Shown: one piece after another, positions 1-8,060 of the stretch | How positions within the stretch are numbered: the stretch's first letter is position 1 | Layout of the letters: each line of letters opens with the position of its first letter | NCBI GenBank assembly: GCA_034231615.1 | Contig: CM067322.1 | Coordinates: forward strand, 65,563,349-65,627,348 | DNA: 64,000 nt | Source: Meghimatium bilineatum | Taxonomy: Eukaryota > Mollusca > Gastropoda > Stylommatophora > Philomycidae | Reading direction: 5' to 3' | Made by a program: the position numbers and the translations under genes | Notes under the pieces: generated by a model | What the model was told of the DNA's origin: nothing | The model's input: the letters and a program-made list of their open reading frames with translations, nothing else | Databases searched by the model: none

Positions 1-84
1 AGTTTTATTGTATGTTTTTTTATATATACTTTTTAAAATATATTTTTATTAATAGGCAAGGTAAGTGTTTTAGTAACCTGTTTA

Positions 85-185
85 ATTCATTTTGCTTGAC
101 TATTTGTTCATTAGGTTACTGCGGCACCATCCACTTTGTCGGACACCCTCTGACCATTTGGTTATTTTTATTTCTGTTGAACTTC
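85..185. repeat. Unclassified dispersed repeat, paired with 31945-32045
   Basis: This segment resembles 31945-32045 in the same orientation (both contain a GGTTACTG..CAC stretch, then TTTGTCGGACA or TTTGTTGGACA, CATCCTC-like bases and TTTGGTTATTT). The similarity runs about 100 bp and does not belong to a family I can name. In the first copy it abuts the LINE fragment. Confidence 0.45.
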
Positions 186-455
186 TTCCATTTGTTGTAA
201 TCATTGTACCTAGATATTTGAATTGGGGGACCTATTTTAATACTATATCATTCACTTTGATCTTGCAAGGTGTGTTATTTTGTTTCTTTGAAATAACCAT
301 TACTTCTGTTTTCTTGATATTTAGGAAGAGGCCTTTCTCTTTACTTTCTGTGACTACTACATTAATTAACTCTTGAAGATCTTCCTCACTTTTTGCAATC
401 AGAACAGTGTCATCCGCATATCTCAAATTAATTATGCTATGTTCTCCCACTGATA
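181..455 (-). mobile_element. LINE reverse transcriptase fragment (RTE-like)
   Basis: On the minus strand this stretch encodes the palm of a reverse transcriptase. LRYADDTVLIA carries the YADD catalytic motif and is followed by KKTEVMVISK, and after one stop by FKYLGTMITTNGRSS, the usual FxYLG block downstream of the palm. These blocks in this order and spacing are typical of endonuclease-reverse transcriptases of the RTE group. The copy is truncated on both sides and holds at least one stop, so it is a dead fragment. Family assignment is by recalled motif style only. Confidence 0.75.
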
Positions 456-482
456 TTCCTGGGATATCTAAAAGATAAAGAT

Positions 483-545
483 AATTTTATTTTAAAGATA
501 AGGATAAGTTTATTTTAAAGATAGGATAAGTTTATTTTAAATATA
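483..545. repeat. Short tandem repeat, about 26-bp unit, 2-3 copies
   Basis: A unit of the form AAGATAAGGATAAGTTTATTTT is repeated two to three times just before the open segment at 549. Confidence 0.6.
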
Positions 546-548
546 CAG

Positions 549-766
549 AATGGCGTGTTGGTGTGGGGACTTCCAGATGTTTGATATCGAATATGTTGAA
601 GTGGCACCAAAAATGACTCTAGGCCTAAGCTCAAAGAACGATTTTACTGCAAATCTACATGTTTTATACAGTTCCCCCGGCAATATTTTGATAATGAAAG
701 ACCATAAATACAACAGATTTGTGTGTGATTTAGTGTACAGTGTTGCCAAACAATGCAATAAGTAAA
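549..766 (+). CDS. Possible unrecognised coding exon
   Basis: An open frame of 71 codons (from ATG at 550) begins immediately after an acceptor-like TTATTTTAAATATACAG and ends at donor-like GTAAAG (762) or GTAAGT (767). The peptide looks natural in composition, with stretches such as TLGLSSKNDFTANLHVLYSS and KDHKYNRFVCDLVYS, but I do not recognise a family. The opposite strand is also open over nearly the same length, which weakens the case. It could be an exon of a host gene lying to the left, or a chance frame in transposon debris. Confidence 0.3.
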
Positions 767-1160
767 GTAAGTTATTTTTTTGCTAATTTTTCTGCTTTAT
801 TTGTTATAAAATATAAGTGTTTTTGTGAAAAACGTCTTTACCACTTTCTCATACGTCTGGTATCAAACACACATGTACAGAAATTACACCAATATATGCA
901 GAATTCAATTCTTTATTTATATGTGCAAATATTTAAATATCTCTAACAACCATTAAATTATCACATTTTCAAAACAGTCACCATCAATAATGCAAATTTT
1001 CAAAAAAGAATCCGGTGGCAGGGAGACGTTTCGTATTTTTTAATCTGGCTTGCTAAAGGTTAACAGTCTGAAACTCACTGTATGGATCACTAAGTCAACT
1101 TTAGAAGACCTGCACTTTTTTTTAAAGAATGGCTTCACGCTGCCAAGACAAGAGTAGAAC
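767..1160. other. No recognisable feature
   Basis: AT-rich sequence with no coding motif, clear repeat or RNA gene that I can recognise. Confidence 0.5.
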
Positions 1161-1164
1161 TACT

Positions 1165-1490
1165 CAGTCTATCTATCTATCTATAAGCTGTATCCCTTGT
1201 TTGCCTTGAAGTGTCAGGGGTAGAAGAGTTCTCTGGAGATGGCCTTCTTGTGTGCTGTTTGTAAGCTTGTTCCTGTGGCTTCTTTGATTTCTGTGATCAA
1301 TCTTTTACATGGTCTGCCTCTGGCTTTATAGCTTGTCTATGTGAAATGGCCATCTGTGGCATGCTGTCTGTTGGTAGTCTGGAAGCGTGTGAAAACCACT
1401 TGATTTGTTGTCTTTTGATGTGTTCCAATACTGGTATTGTTTTGGTTATCTGTCTGATGTTATCGTTTCTAATTCTCTCTCTTAATGTCA
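1165..1490 (-). mobile_element. LINE-3 family 3' fragment, antisense
   Basis: Read on the minus strand this is the C-terminal end of the family here called LINE-3, with TLRERIRNDNIRQ, EHIKRQQIKWF and SRLPTDSMP. It ends in a short (TAGA)n run at about 1168-1185. The better copies at 28392-29692 and 63014-63890 show the same blocks. 5'-truncated and frame-broken. It lies beside the RTE-like fragment that follows. Confidence 0.8.
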
Positions 1491-1494
1491 CTCC

Positions 1495-2035
1495 AGCAAC
1501 AGAGATGTGGTTCTATAGAAGAATGCTGAGAATACCATCAATCAAATCAATCAAAAAACCCATAACCCTTCAGGGTCGTAGGGGTACCACATTGGATGCT
1601 TCAGCACACAGAGTCCTCCAGCGAATTCTATCCTCAGCAATGCGGATGAGTGTGGAAATATCTAGCCCTGTCCATTCCTTGATGTTGTCTGTCCATGTCT
1701 TTATTCATACCATGGACTGCCAGAAAAACTAATGTAGAGGTGTTGAAAGAGTCAAATGCGCAACAGACCTTAATCAATAATATAAGAAAAAGACAATCTT
1801 CATTTTTTGGCACTTCTTAAGACAGGGAGGTTTGGAGAACATAGTCACAACAGGCAAGATTGAAGGCAACAGAGACAGAAGGTGACAAAGTGAGAAAATA
1901 GTTGACAGTTTGATAACCTGGCACAGCAGGCAAACAACAACGATCTTGATACATAATACTATAGACAGAGAGCTGTGGACAGCCATGATCGCCTACACCA
2001 GTCAGCATGGCACATGATGATGATGATGACGAATG
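1495..2035 (+). mobile_element. RTE-like LINE 3' end, interrupted by another LINE
   Basis: The frame reads EMWFYRRMLRIP, is interrupted at 1539-1706, and resumes as PWTARKTNVEVLKES followed by TLINNIRKRQSSFFG and, after stops, NIVTTGKIEG-like sequence. It ends near 2020 in CATGGCACATGATGATGATGATGA, a simple-repeat tail usual for RTE-type LINEs. The antisense copy at 16405-16690 has the same protein blocks in a cleaner frame (NNIRKMQSSFFGHFMRQAG). Dead 5'-truncated copy. Confidence 0.82.
1539..1706 (-). mobile_element. 5'-truncated LINE 3' end inserted in an RTE-like LINE, 7-bp duplication
   Basis: The insert is flanked by ATACCAT at 1532-1538 and 1707-1713. Removing it plus one duplication restores the host LINE's frame (LRIP-WTARK). 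On the minus strand it reads TDNIKEWTGLDISTLIRIAE, then RIRWRTLCAEASN, a stop and a (TTGAT)n tail, which is the normal 3' end of a non-LTR element. A related 3' end is at 7207-7470. Confidence 0.85.
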
Positions 2036-2039
2036 ACAC

Positions 2040-2160
2040 TCCGAGTATTCTTCATAGACGTGTCATTTCTGCTGTCACTATTTTACTTTTGTCTTGTGCT
2101 GTCATTGTCCAGGTTTGGCACTGGTAGCACAGTGATGGGATAATAACAGTCTTGTATAAT
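2040..2160 (-). mobile_element. LINE-3 family fragment, antisense
   Basis: About 120 bp matches, in reverse, the part of LINE-3 that encodes the YQCQTW and AEMxCLR region (compare the antisense copy at 21600-21710). Very short and decayed. Confidence 0.6.
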
Positions 2161-2189
2161 GCAACTATTCAGTAGTTTTTGGATATCGA

Positions 2190-2365
2190 AAACAACAACA
2201 GCAGAAGACGGTTGTGTCTGGCTAATGCTTCAAACAGAGCAGCAACACACTGCATTGTTATTCCCTGGGCTACATCCTGTTGGAAATTAAGTAGGACCAA
2301 TGTCCTGCTACAAGAGACATTCTGCGGGAGTTTGAGAATGAACGACAGAGAAGATGAAATATATA
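2190..2365 (+). repeat. SINE-A copy
   Basis: Diverged copy of SINE-A: GAAGACGGTTGTGTC at the left, TACATCCTGTTGGAAAT and AGTAGGACCAATGTCCTGCTAC in the centre and GGGAGTTTGAGAATGAACGA at the right. Sense is defined by the GAA-rich 3' tail. Confidence 0.8.
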
Positions 2366-2439
2366 CTTGAATAGTGAGTGGTGTGTTCATTGTAGTCCTT
2401 TGTGCCCTTCTGTCAATCATGTTACAGCAGTAGCAGCTT

Positions 2440-2840
2440 CATCTTCTTCTGCATTAATTCTGCAGTTCTGCTAGTTAGCTTGATGTTGTTCAAATAATGG
2501 GATGTGTTTTGTCATGTTTTACAGTCAATATAAGGTACTACTGCAGTGAAATGGAACAACAATAGTACTTATGTAGAACACAGGTTTTTGAAAGTTTCAC
2601 TTGAACATGATGGACTATCACTAAAACTAAGGGGTTACGTATTTACACCTTTCAGCCTAACACATCCGACTTCAGCATGACTTTCAGCAGTCAATAAACT
2701 GAATTTGTTGTTTTATTTGCAGCACACCTGCATGATATTACAATTGTCTTTTCAATTGCTGGAGAACTGCCCAGTCCGTATTCTTCCATGGTGTGAAATT
2801 AAATAATCATCAAGTGGATGCTTAAAAAACATGTAACTAG
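2440..2840. other. Mostly unrecognised; small SINE-B scrap
   Basis: Nothing coding is recognisable. A piece at about 2652-2695 matches SINE-B in reverse (TAACACATCCGACTTCAGCATG). The remainder is anonymous sequence. Confidence 0.45.
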
Positions 2841-3258
2841 ATGTAATGTAATAGAAGTAATGTATTAGAAGTAATGTAACTAGAAGTAATGTAACTAGAA
2901 GTAATGTAACTAGAAGTAATGTAACTAGAAGTAATGTAACTAGAAGTAATGTAACTAGAAGTAATGTAACTAGAAGTAATGTAACTAAAAGTAATGTAAC
3001 TAGAAGTAATGTATAAGAAGTAATATAACTAGAAGTAATGTATTTGAAGCAATGTAACTAGAAATAATTTATAAGAAATAATGTAACTAGAAATAATGTA
3101 TAAAAAGTAATGTAACTAGAAGTAATGTATAAGAAGCAATGTAACTAGATGTAATGTATAAGAAGCAATGTAACTAGAAATAATGTATTTGAAGTAATGT
3201 AACTAGAAGTAATGTATAAAAAGTAATGTAACTAGAAGTAATGTATTAGAAGTAATGG
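2840..3258. repeat. 15-bp tandem array
   Basis: About 27 units of a 15-bp motif of the form AGTAATGTAACTAGA. The centre (2870-3000) is nearly perfect; the right half alternates with the variant AAGTAATGTATAAGA, so there is also a 30-bp higher-order period. No function suggested. Confidence 0.95.
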
Positions 3259-3530
3259 CCTGAGCTTCTAGTTCAGGGTGCAAAAAACAGTGCCATTGTC
3301 ACCTGCCAAGCATATCGTAAGAGGCGACTAAGGAGGCTTTGGGATGAAGTTTGCTGTCCCATCCTAGGATGATCAAAGTGACCTAGAAGCCTTGCTGACA
3401 TTAGATGTGTCCTTCCAAAAAGCATAGACATCACAGCAAAGCTGTAAACCATGACACATTGAATTCTGTTTTCAGGACTACATCCTGCTAATCTACAGGA
3501 GTTTGAGAACAAATGCAGAAGATGAAGTCA
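3258..3530 (+). repeat. SINE-B copy, nearly full length
   Basis: Contains the hallmark GTAAGAGGCGACTAAGGAGG, TTTGCTGTCCCATCC, ATCACAGCAAAGCTGTAAACC and the 3' block GGACTACATCCTGCTAATCT ... GGAGTTTGAGAACAAATGCAGAAGA. It starts directly at the end of the 15-bp array. Confidence 0.88.
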
Positions 3531-3597
3531 CACAATCCGACAATTAATGTGACATATACTATAAAATGTTCTTTCAAAATCGGTTACATTTATTAAG

Positions 3598-3722
3598 AAT
3601 TTCTTTTTCTATTCAGCTCATTGTGATGTTTTTTACTACTAATTTCTTTTCAGCTCATTATGATGTTTTTTACTACTAATTTATTTTTCTATTCACCTCA
3701 TTGTGATGTTTCTTACTACAAG
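3598..3722. repeat. Tandem repeat, about 45-bp unit, 3 copies
   Basis: Three successive copies of a unit containing TTTTCTATTCAGCTCATTGTG and ATGTTTTTTACTACTAATTT, differing by a few bases. It lies in an intron of the GT25 gene. Confidence 0.8.
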
Positions 3723-3758
3723 TTAATGTTAAATACTAAACAGTAAAAATTAACTCAC

Positions 3759-3874
3759 AAACAGATAGTCAGCCCAAATATTCCGAGCATGTACTATAGC
3801 CTTTTCCCTCAGACCAATCACATTTGCAAACCGTTTTTCTGTCCAATCACACGGAGATTCTTCATCTGTATATC
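3759..3874 (-). CDS. COLGALT: Procollagen galactosyltransferase (GT25), coding exon
   Basis: A 116-nt internal exon, acceptor ATCTTTAG before 3874 and donor GTGAGT after 3759. With the split Gly codon carried from the previous exon it encodes a peptide containing CDWTEKRFANVIGLRE and HARNIWADYLF. These match the WTxxRFxHVxxLRxxAL...ARxxWADYI block of the N-terminal glycosyltransferase domain of GT25 collagen beta(1-O)galactosyltransferases. In the family the next residues are the FVDADN metal-binding segment, so the following exon should begin with them; it is not found to the left in this window. The exon has no stop and correct phase (2 in, 0 out). The family protein adds galactose to hydroxylysine of collagen in the ER. 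Confidence 0.88.
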
Positions 3875-4004
3875 CTAAAGATGAACCAATAAACTACAAT
3901 TGAACAACTGATTATAGTTGTGCTTTTTCAATTTTCAATTTGAAAAGAAACAATTATTTTATGACCAAAAAAAAGGAGTTAAGAGCAGTTTACACGTTTT
4001 TAAG

Positions 4005-4338
4005 TTTGTCCTAAGATGAGAGACACCTGTTGTAAGCTTGTCCTAAGACCAGAGACACCTGTTGTAAGCTTGTACTAAGACCAGAGACACCTGTTGTAAG
4101 CTTGTCCTAAGACCAGAGACATCTGTTGTAAGCTTGTCCTAAGACCAGAGACACCTGTTGTAAGCTTGTCCTAAGACCAGAGACACCTGTTGTAAGCTTG
4201 TCCTAAGACCAGAGACACCTGTTGTAAGCTTGTCCTAAGACCAGAGACACCTGTTGTAAGCTTGTCCTAAGACCAGAGACACCTGTTGTAAGCTTTTCCT
4301 AAGACCAGAGACACCTGTTGTAAGCTTGTCCTAAGTCG
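4005..4338. repeat. 32-bp tandem array, about 10 copies
   Basis: Direct head-to-tail copies of a 32-bp unit with AAGCTTGTCCTAAGACCAGA and GACACCTGTTGT. Copies are nearly identical, which implies recent homogenisation. There is no spacer between units, so this is a minisatellite. Confidence 0.97.
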
Positions 4339-4375
4339 AAAGATGGTGGTCTGTTGTTACCTATGAAGTTGGTGA

Positions 4376-4535
4376 ATGGGGTCTTCTTCTTCATCGTTCA
4401 TTCTCAAACTCCCGCTGGATATCTCTTGTAACAGGACAATGGTCCTACTAGATTTCCAGCAGAATGTAGTCCAAAGAATGGAAATGCGTTGTGTCGCCGT
4501 TTTATTGCGCCAATGTCTTCGGCGGAAGTTTCTGA
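4376..4535 (-). repeat. SINE-A copy, full length
   Basis: Reads TCTTCTTCTTCATCGTTCATT at the left (the GAA tail in reverse), then CTCAAACTCCCGCTGGAT, GACAATGGTCCTACTAGATT, GGAAATGCGTTGTGTCGCCG and CGTCTTCGGCGG-like end. Lies in an intron of the GT25 gene. A short related scrap follows at 4595-4650. Confidence 0.9.
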
Positions 4536-4679
4536 TCAATATTCATATCTTTCTTCCACTGTGATGTTTAATGGCTGTGGATTAGTGGTTGTGTTCATTC
4601 TCAAATTTCAGCTTGCTAGTAGGATGTTCTAAGTTTCAGGAGTTTGAACATGATGATGAATTTACTGATTTTTATCAGC

Positions 4680-5012
4680 CATCGTCACATACAAGAATCT
4701 GCAAAAGTTTTGTAACTATTGAGTGGTGTTATAAAGTTCAAGAATCTGCAAGAGTTTTGTTTTGTAACTATTGAGTGGTGTCATAAAAGAATCTGCAAGA
4801 GTTTTGTTTTGTAACTATTGAGTGGTGTCATAAAGTTCAAGAATCTGCAAGAGTTTTGTTTTGTAACTATTGAGTGGTGTCATAAAGTTCAAGAATCTGC
4901 AAAAGTTTTGTTTTGTAACTATTGAGTGGTGTAATAAAGTTCAAGAATCTGCAAGTTTTGTTTTGTAACTATTGAGTGGTGTCATAAAGTTCAAGAATCT
5001 GCAAGAGTTGGG
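4680..5012. repeat. 52-bp tandem array, about 6 copies
   Basis: Unit contains TAAAGTTCAAGAATCTGCAA and GAGTTTTGTTTTGTAACTATT, followed by GAGTGGTGTCA. Small length differences among copies. Intronic minisatellite. Confidence 0.95.
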
Positions 5013-5136
5013 ATGGGACAATGTGAAAGTCATTGATTGTATGCACCAGCTGGTATTAAATTAGACAAATAAACTCACAAATTATTTCCTTTAATTTTTA
5101 CGTCTATTAAATCTAATTTTTACAAAATACTTTTAC

Positions 5137-5249
5137 CTTTATTTTTGTGGTCAATTTTAACATCAACATGGTGGTATAAATGAGACACAGCCGACAGCCA
5201 TTCTGTCAACATTGCAGTTGAATTATCTACGTTGTGATCACTTCGAATC
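5137..5249 (-). CDS. COLGALT: Procollagen galactosyltransferase (GT25), coding exon
   Basis: A 113-nt exon, acceptor CATCTCCTAG before 5249 and donor GTAAAA after 5137. It encodes IRSDHNVDNSTAMLTEWLSA then VSHLYHHVDVKI, matching the WxxTDHNxDNTxxxLxEWL...LYHxVEW segment of COLGALT1/2. The first base completes a Trp codon (TG|G) from the remnant exon at 8002-8053, as expected for the family's W-I/V-R/A-S/T-D-H-N order, and the last base completes the Gly codon of the exon at 3759-3874. It is open, with correct splice phases on both sides, so this part of the gene shows no decay. Confidence 0.92.
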
Positions 5250-5399
5250 CTAGGAGATGAATAATGAAAAATTGCAATGACAAAGAGAAGGTTTCCACTA
5301 AAATAATTGTATTTGTTTTCAAAGGTATCAAATAAATCGGCAACACAACACGTATCTGTTCTCTGGACGTTAAAAAAATATGTTTCTCTTCTTTTGCGT

Positions 5400-5528
5400 T
5401 CATCTCAAACTCCTGATTGTCAGTAGGATATAGCTCAGAGAAAAGAATGTATTGTATCACAATTTACAGCATTGCTGTGATATCTAGTCTGTGCTTTTCT
5501 GCCTGACACATCCGACTTCACAACGAAT
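5400..5528 (-). repeat. SINE-B partial copy
   Basis: Reads TTCATCTCAAACTCCTGATT, TACAGCATTGCTGTGATATC and GCCTGACACATCCGACTTCA in reverse orientation. Lacks the 5' half of the element. Confidence 0.8.
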
Positions 5529-5529
5529 T

Positions 5530-5998
5530 GCACAGGGCGATAGGGCAATGGATCGAGCTGATGTTTTGAACTCCATAAAACCCACAGAAGATGGATGTGT
5601 CGGGCCATTGGTGCAAATAAAACGGCGACACAGCACATATCCATTCTCTAAACTACATCCTGCTGGAAATCTAGTAGGACCATGCTCCTGCTACAAGAGA
5701 GATACAGCGGGAGTTTGAGAATGAACGATGAAGAAGAAGAACTCCATAAGAAATATAGCACACAAGAGTGAGTCTAGTGTGGATAATGATTTCTTTTCAA
5801 TGTCCAGGGTTAAAGATGAGGGTTTGAAATGTGGTGTTGCTAAAAGTGAATATTTTAGAGGGCGTAGAAAAATGATGGTCAACCAGAAGAGGACCGGTAC
5901 TGAGAGCAGAAGTTTAATGGCAGATACACTCAGGTAGAGATCGGAGCAACTATGAACGTGTCCAGTTTGCAGTGATGATCAGACGACTAACTAAGTAA
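5530..5998 (+). mobile_element. RNase H-bearing LINE 3' end, interrupted by SINE-A
   Basis: The plus strand reads RAMDRADVLNSI, is interrupted at 5579-5738, then reads SRVKDEGLKCGVAKSEYF and MMVNQKRTGTESR, ending with TGCAGTGATGATCAGACGACTAACTAAGTAACTA. The same protein blocks and the CCAACGACTAACTAACTA tail occur at 15766-16290 and 23400-23565. At 15766 the upstream part carries GHVGVQGNEIADR, the end of an RNase H domain, so the family is a LINE with RNase H. Only the 3' end remains here. Confidence 0.75.
5579..5738 (+). repeat. SINE-A inserted in a LINE, 11-bp target duplication
   Basis: A full-length SINE-A (160 bp) with GAAGATGGATGTGTCGGGCC at the left and GGGAGTTTGAGAATGAACGA plus GAAGAAGAA at the right. 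Flanked by GAACTCCATAA at 5568-5578 and 5739-5749. This defines the ends of the family: 5' end near AACCCACAGAAGATGG, 3' end in GAA repeats. Confidence 0.92.
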
Positions 5999-6168
5999 CT
6001 ATCTGACCCATACGATTTCAGCATAGCTTCTGGGTCACTTTGATCTCCTATAGAATGGGACAGCCAACTCCAATCCCAAAACCTCCTTTAGTCAACTCTT
6101 ACAACATGAATGGCAAATAACAGTGTCTTTGCTCCCCTTTCCAGCCCCAGCAACACATGGGTTGTTAA
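5999..6168 (-). repeat. SINE-B 5' half
   Basis: Reverse SINE-B with TTCAGCATAGCTTCTGGGTC, GGGACAGCCAACTCCAATCC and CCCCAGCAACACATGGG. It lacks the 3' part. Confidence 0.82.
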
Positions 6169-6400
6169 TGGAGTTTTACTTTAATCTTCAGATAACGATT
6201 GCTGTATGTCTGGCATTGTATCTTATGGGCAAGTTTACCAGATGACTTTTTAACTCAACTCGCTATGGCTGTCCCTCAACTTTTGTGGCTTACAACTTGA
6301 TGGCAATATTTACATCTTCCTGTACGACTTCAGAATGACACTTTTCATGATTTAGTCACCCTCATTCAATGATACTTATACATAATACTTTTTTTGGTAT

Positions 6401-6559
6401 CTTCTTCTTCTTCAGCGTACATTCTCAAACTCCCGTTGAATTCTCTTGTAGTAGGACATGGCCTTCTAGATTTCTAGCAGAATGTAGTCCAGAGAATGGA
6501 AATGCGTTGTGTCGCCATTTTATTTGCGCCAATGGCCCGAGACATCCATCTTTGGCGGC
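6401..6559 (-). repeat. SINE-A with perfect 10-bp target duplication
   Basis: Full-length reverse copy from CTTCTTCTTCTTCAGCG to ATCTTTGGCGGC, flanked by TTTTTGGTAT at 6391-6400 and 6560-6569. Lies in the intron of the GT25 gene. Confidence 0.93.
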
Positions 6560-6599
6560 TTTTTGGTATAATAAGCTTCAGTGGTTATTATGAACATGT

Positions 6600-6860
6600 G
6601 CCAAATATCTATCTATCGTTATTTTCACTTGTGCAGTTAAGAGTCGATGGGAGGAAGTTGAAGTTACCTGTCTTTGGCCATTAGCTTCACATTGTCCATC
6701 GTCAGCCCGTTTTTCATGGCTTCTTTGATTGTCTCCATCATTCAATTCAACAAATGGGATTTGAACCCAATCCACTCAGATGGCCCCCACATACTTCACA
6801 ACTTGAGCCAATACGCTTTCCATTTTCGACCACACCATATCTCTAAAAATGATGCGATTT
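6600..6860 (-). repeat. Possible tRNA-derived SINE
   Basis: On the minus strand the sequence holds an A-box-like TGGCTCAAGTTGTGAAG and, about 45 bp later, GGGTTCAAATCCC, a perfect B-box type match. The element then runs through non-tRNA sequence to a tail AACGATAGATAGATA at about 6605-6620. No cloverleaf folds cleanly, so it is not a tRNA gene. Only one copy is in the window, so copy-number support is lacking. Confidence 0.5.
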
Positions 6861-7067
6861 CAGTCAAGGCTTCAAACGTATATTCTCATGCTACTACAAA
6901 TATGGACCAGTCAATTGACACACAGACAACAACAACACACACACTGTACAGGTATATAAATTCCTCAAGAACCACATAGGCCTACATTAAACATTAGTAA
7001 TATGTCTTTTGGCACATTAAGAGCTTTATGCCAAAAAAAGGTACTACCAAGACCAATTTATAATAAC

Positions 7068-7206
7068 CATCGAAGATGGATGTGTCGGCCATCGGCGCAA
7101 ATATCCATTCTCAGGACTACATCCTGCTGGAAATCTAGTAGGACCATGGTCCTGTTACAAGGGAGTTCCAGCAGGAGTTTGAGAATGAATGATGAAGAAG
7201 AAGAAT
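7068..7206 (+). repeat. SINE-A copy with internal deletion
   Basis: Begins CGAAGATGGATGTGTCGGCC, lacks part of the left centre, and continues ACTACATCCTGCTGGAAATC, AGGACCATGGTCCTGTTAC and GAGTTTGAGAATGAATGATG with a GAAGAAGAA tail. Confidence 0.88.
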
Positions 7207-7470
7207 AAGACCTATAACCCATTAGGGTTGCAGTAGTGGCACACTGGATACATCAGCACAAAAAAGAGCTCCAAACAACTCTATCCTCTGCCGTTTGGAG
7301 GAGTGTAGAAAAATCACGCCTAGACCATTCCTTGATGTTTCAATACAGAATTTTCTGTCCTCTTCTCCATCCACCCTCGACTGCTCCTTGCACAATAATT
7401 TTATAAAGAGAATCATATCTCGTTATATGTCTAAACCAAACAAGTTTACGTTATTTCACCGCTGCCAAAA
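7207..7470 (-). mobile_element. LINE 3' end, antisense
   Basis: The minus strand encodes the usual tail of a LINE protein in broken frames: GAVEGGWRRGQK-like, NIKEWSRRDFSTLLQTAEDR, then a SVPLLQP end and stop with GGGTTATAGG. It is related to the nested insert at 1539-1706 (both end VPLxxP). Confidence 0.72.
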
Positions 7471-7990
7471 GTGGTTATTGATATGACCACAAGTTTTTTT
7501 AATTTCCAGCCTGTTAAATAGTCCCTATAGGCCTATTTGTCGTATGTTCTGGCTAATTCTTACAGATGTCTATAGCACTTCTTTTCAAAAGCCAGAGTCC
7601 TTCTTTCAGTGTCTGCATTGAGTGTCCAATTTTCACATAAAAAAAGACAAATTTAAGCCTACTTGTAAACATAAATACCACATAGACACATACACAATGA
7701 TGCCCCAGATGTACATGGGTAAATGACTAATATAATAATTAAAAAGCATCTAGATTTATTGAGAAAGATCATGCCACTCACATACTCTAACTTTCAAAAA
7801 CTGCATTTTGGCTAAGTTGGTATGCTCAGACAGTGACAGTATCAGTATAATAATAGTACATGATCAATCATAACAGCCAACAGTATTTTGGCATTGTGAC
7901 ATCTCGCTTCGTTCATATAACATTATACATTAATTTCAAGCCCTGTCATCCTCTCCCTTTTTTAAACAAGCAATCATGTAAAATTTATGA
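7471..7990. other. Intronic sequence, nothing recognised
   Basis: AT-rich, no coding block or repeat family seen. It lies between exons of the GT25 gene. Confidence 0.5.
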
Positions 7991-8001
7991 AATAATCTTA
8001 C

Positions 8002-8053
8002 CACAACCCTATGCGGTGTTTTGGATAGTCCAACTTTTCAAGTAGTCCCAAGA
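8002..8053 (-). pseudogene. COLGALT: GT25 first coding exon, 3' remnant cut off by an insertion
   Basis: The minus strand reads FLGLLEKLDYPKHRIGL plus TG, followed by donor GTAAGA (7996-8001). The TG joins the G at 5249 to make Trp. In COLGALT1/2 this peptide follows directly after the RNxAHxLP segment, here encoded at 10253-10453. No acceptor AG precedes it; instead the boundary is a 7-bp duplication and the end of an inverted-repeat element. Immediately upstream in this frame the codons are CCG TAA, so a stop stands where Tyr or His is expected. As it stands this piece cannot be spliced to the start exon in frame by canonical sites. Confidence 0.85.
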
Positions 8054-8060
8054 ATTACGG

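Noticed and set aside
549-766. Exon of the GT25 gene on the minus strand
   Set aside because: The minus frame shows no FVDADN or other GT25 block and lacks splice sites in that orientation.
3273-3512. 79-codon minus frame as a gene
   Set aside because: It is SINE-B read backwards; the same peptide style recurs at every SINE-B copy.
4005-4338. Regular 32-bp direct repeats suggestive of a CRISPR array
   Set aside because: Units are directly joined with no unique spacers, and the window is animal DNA; it is a minisatellite.
6735-6850. tRNA gene on the minus strand
   Set aside because: Has box-like motifs but no acceptor stem or anticodon arm that pairs; better as a SINE head.
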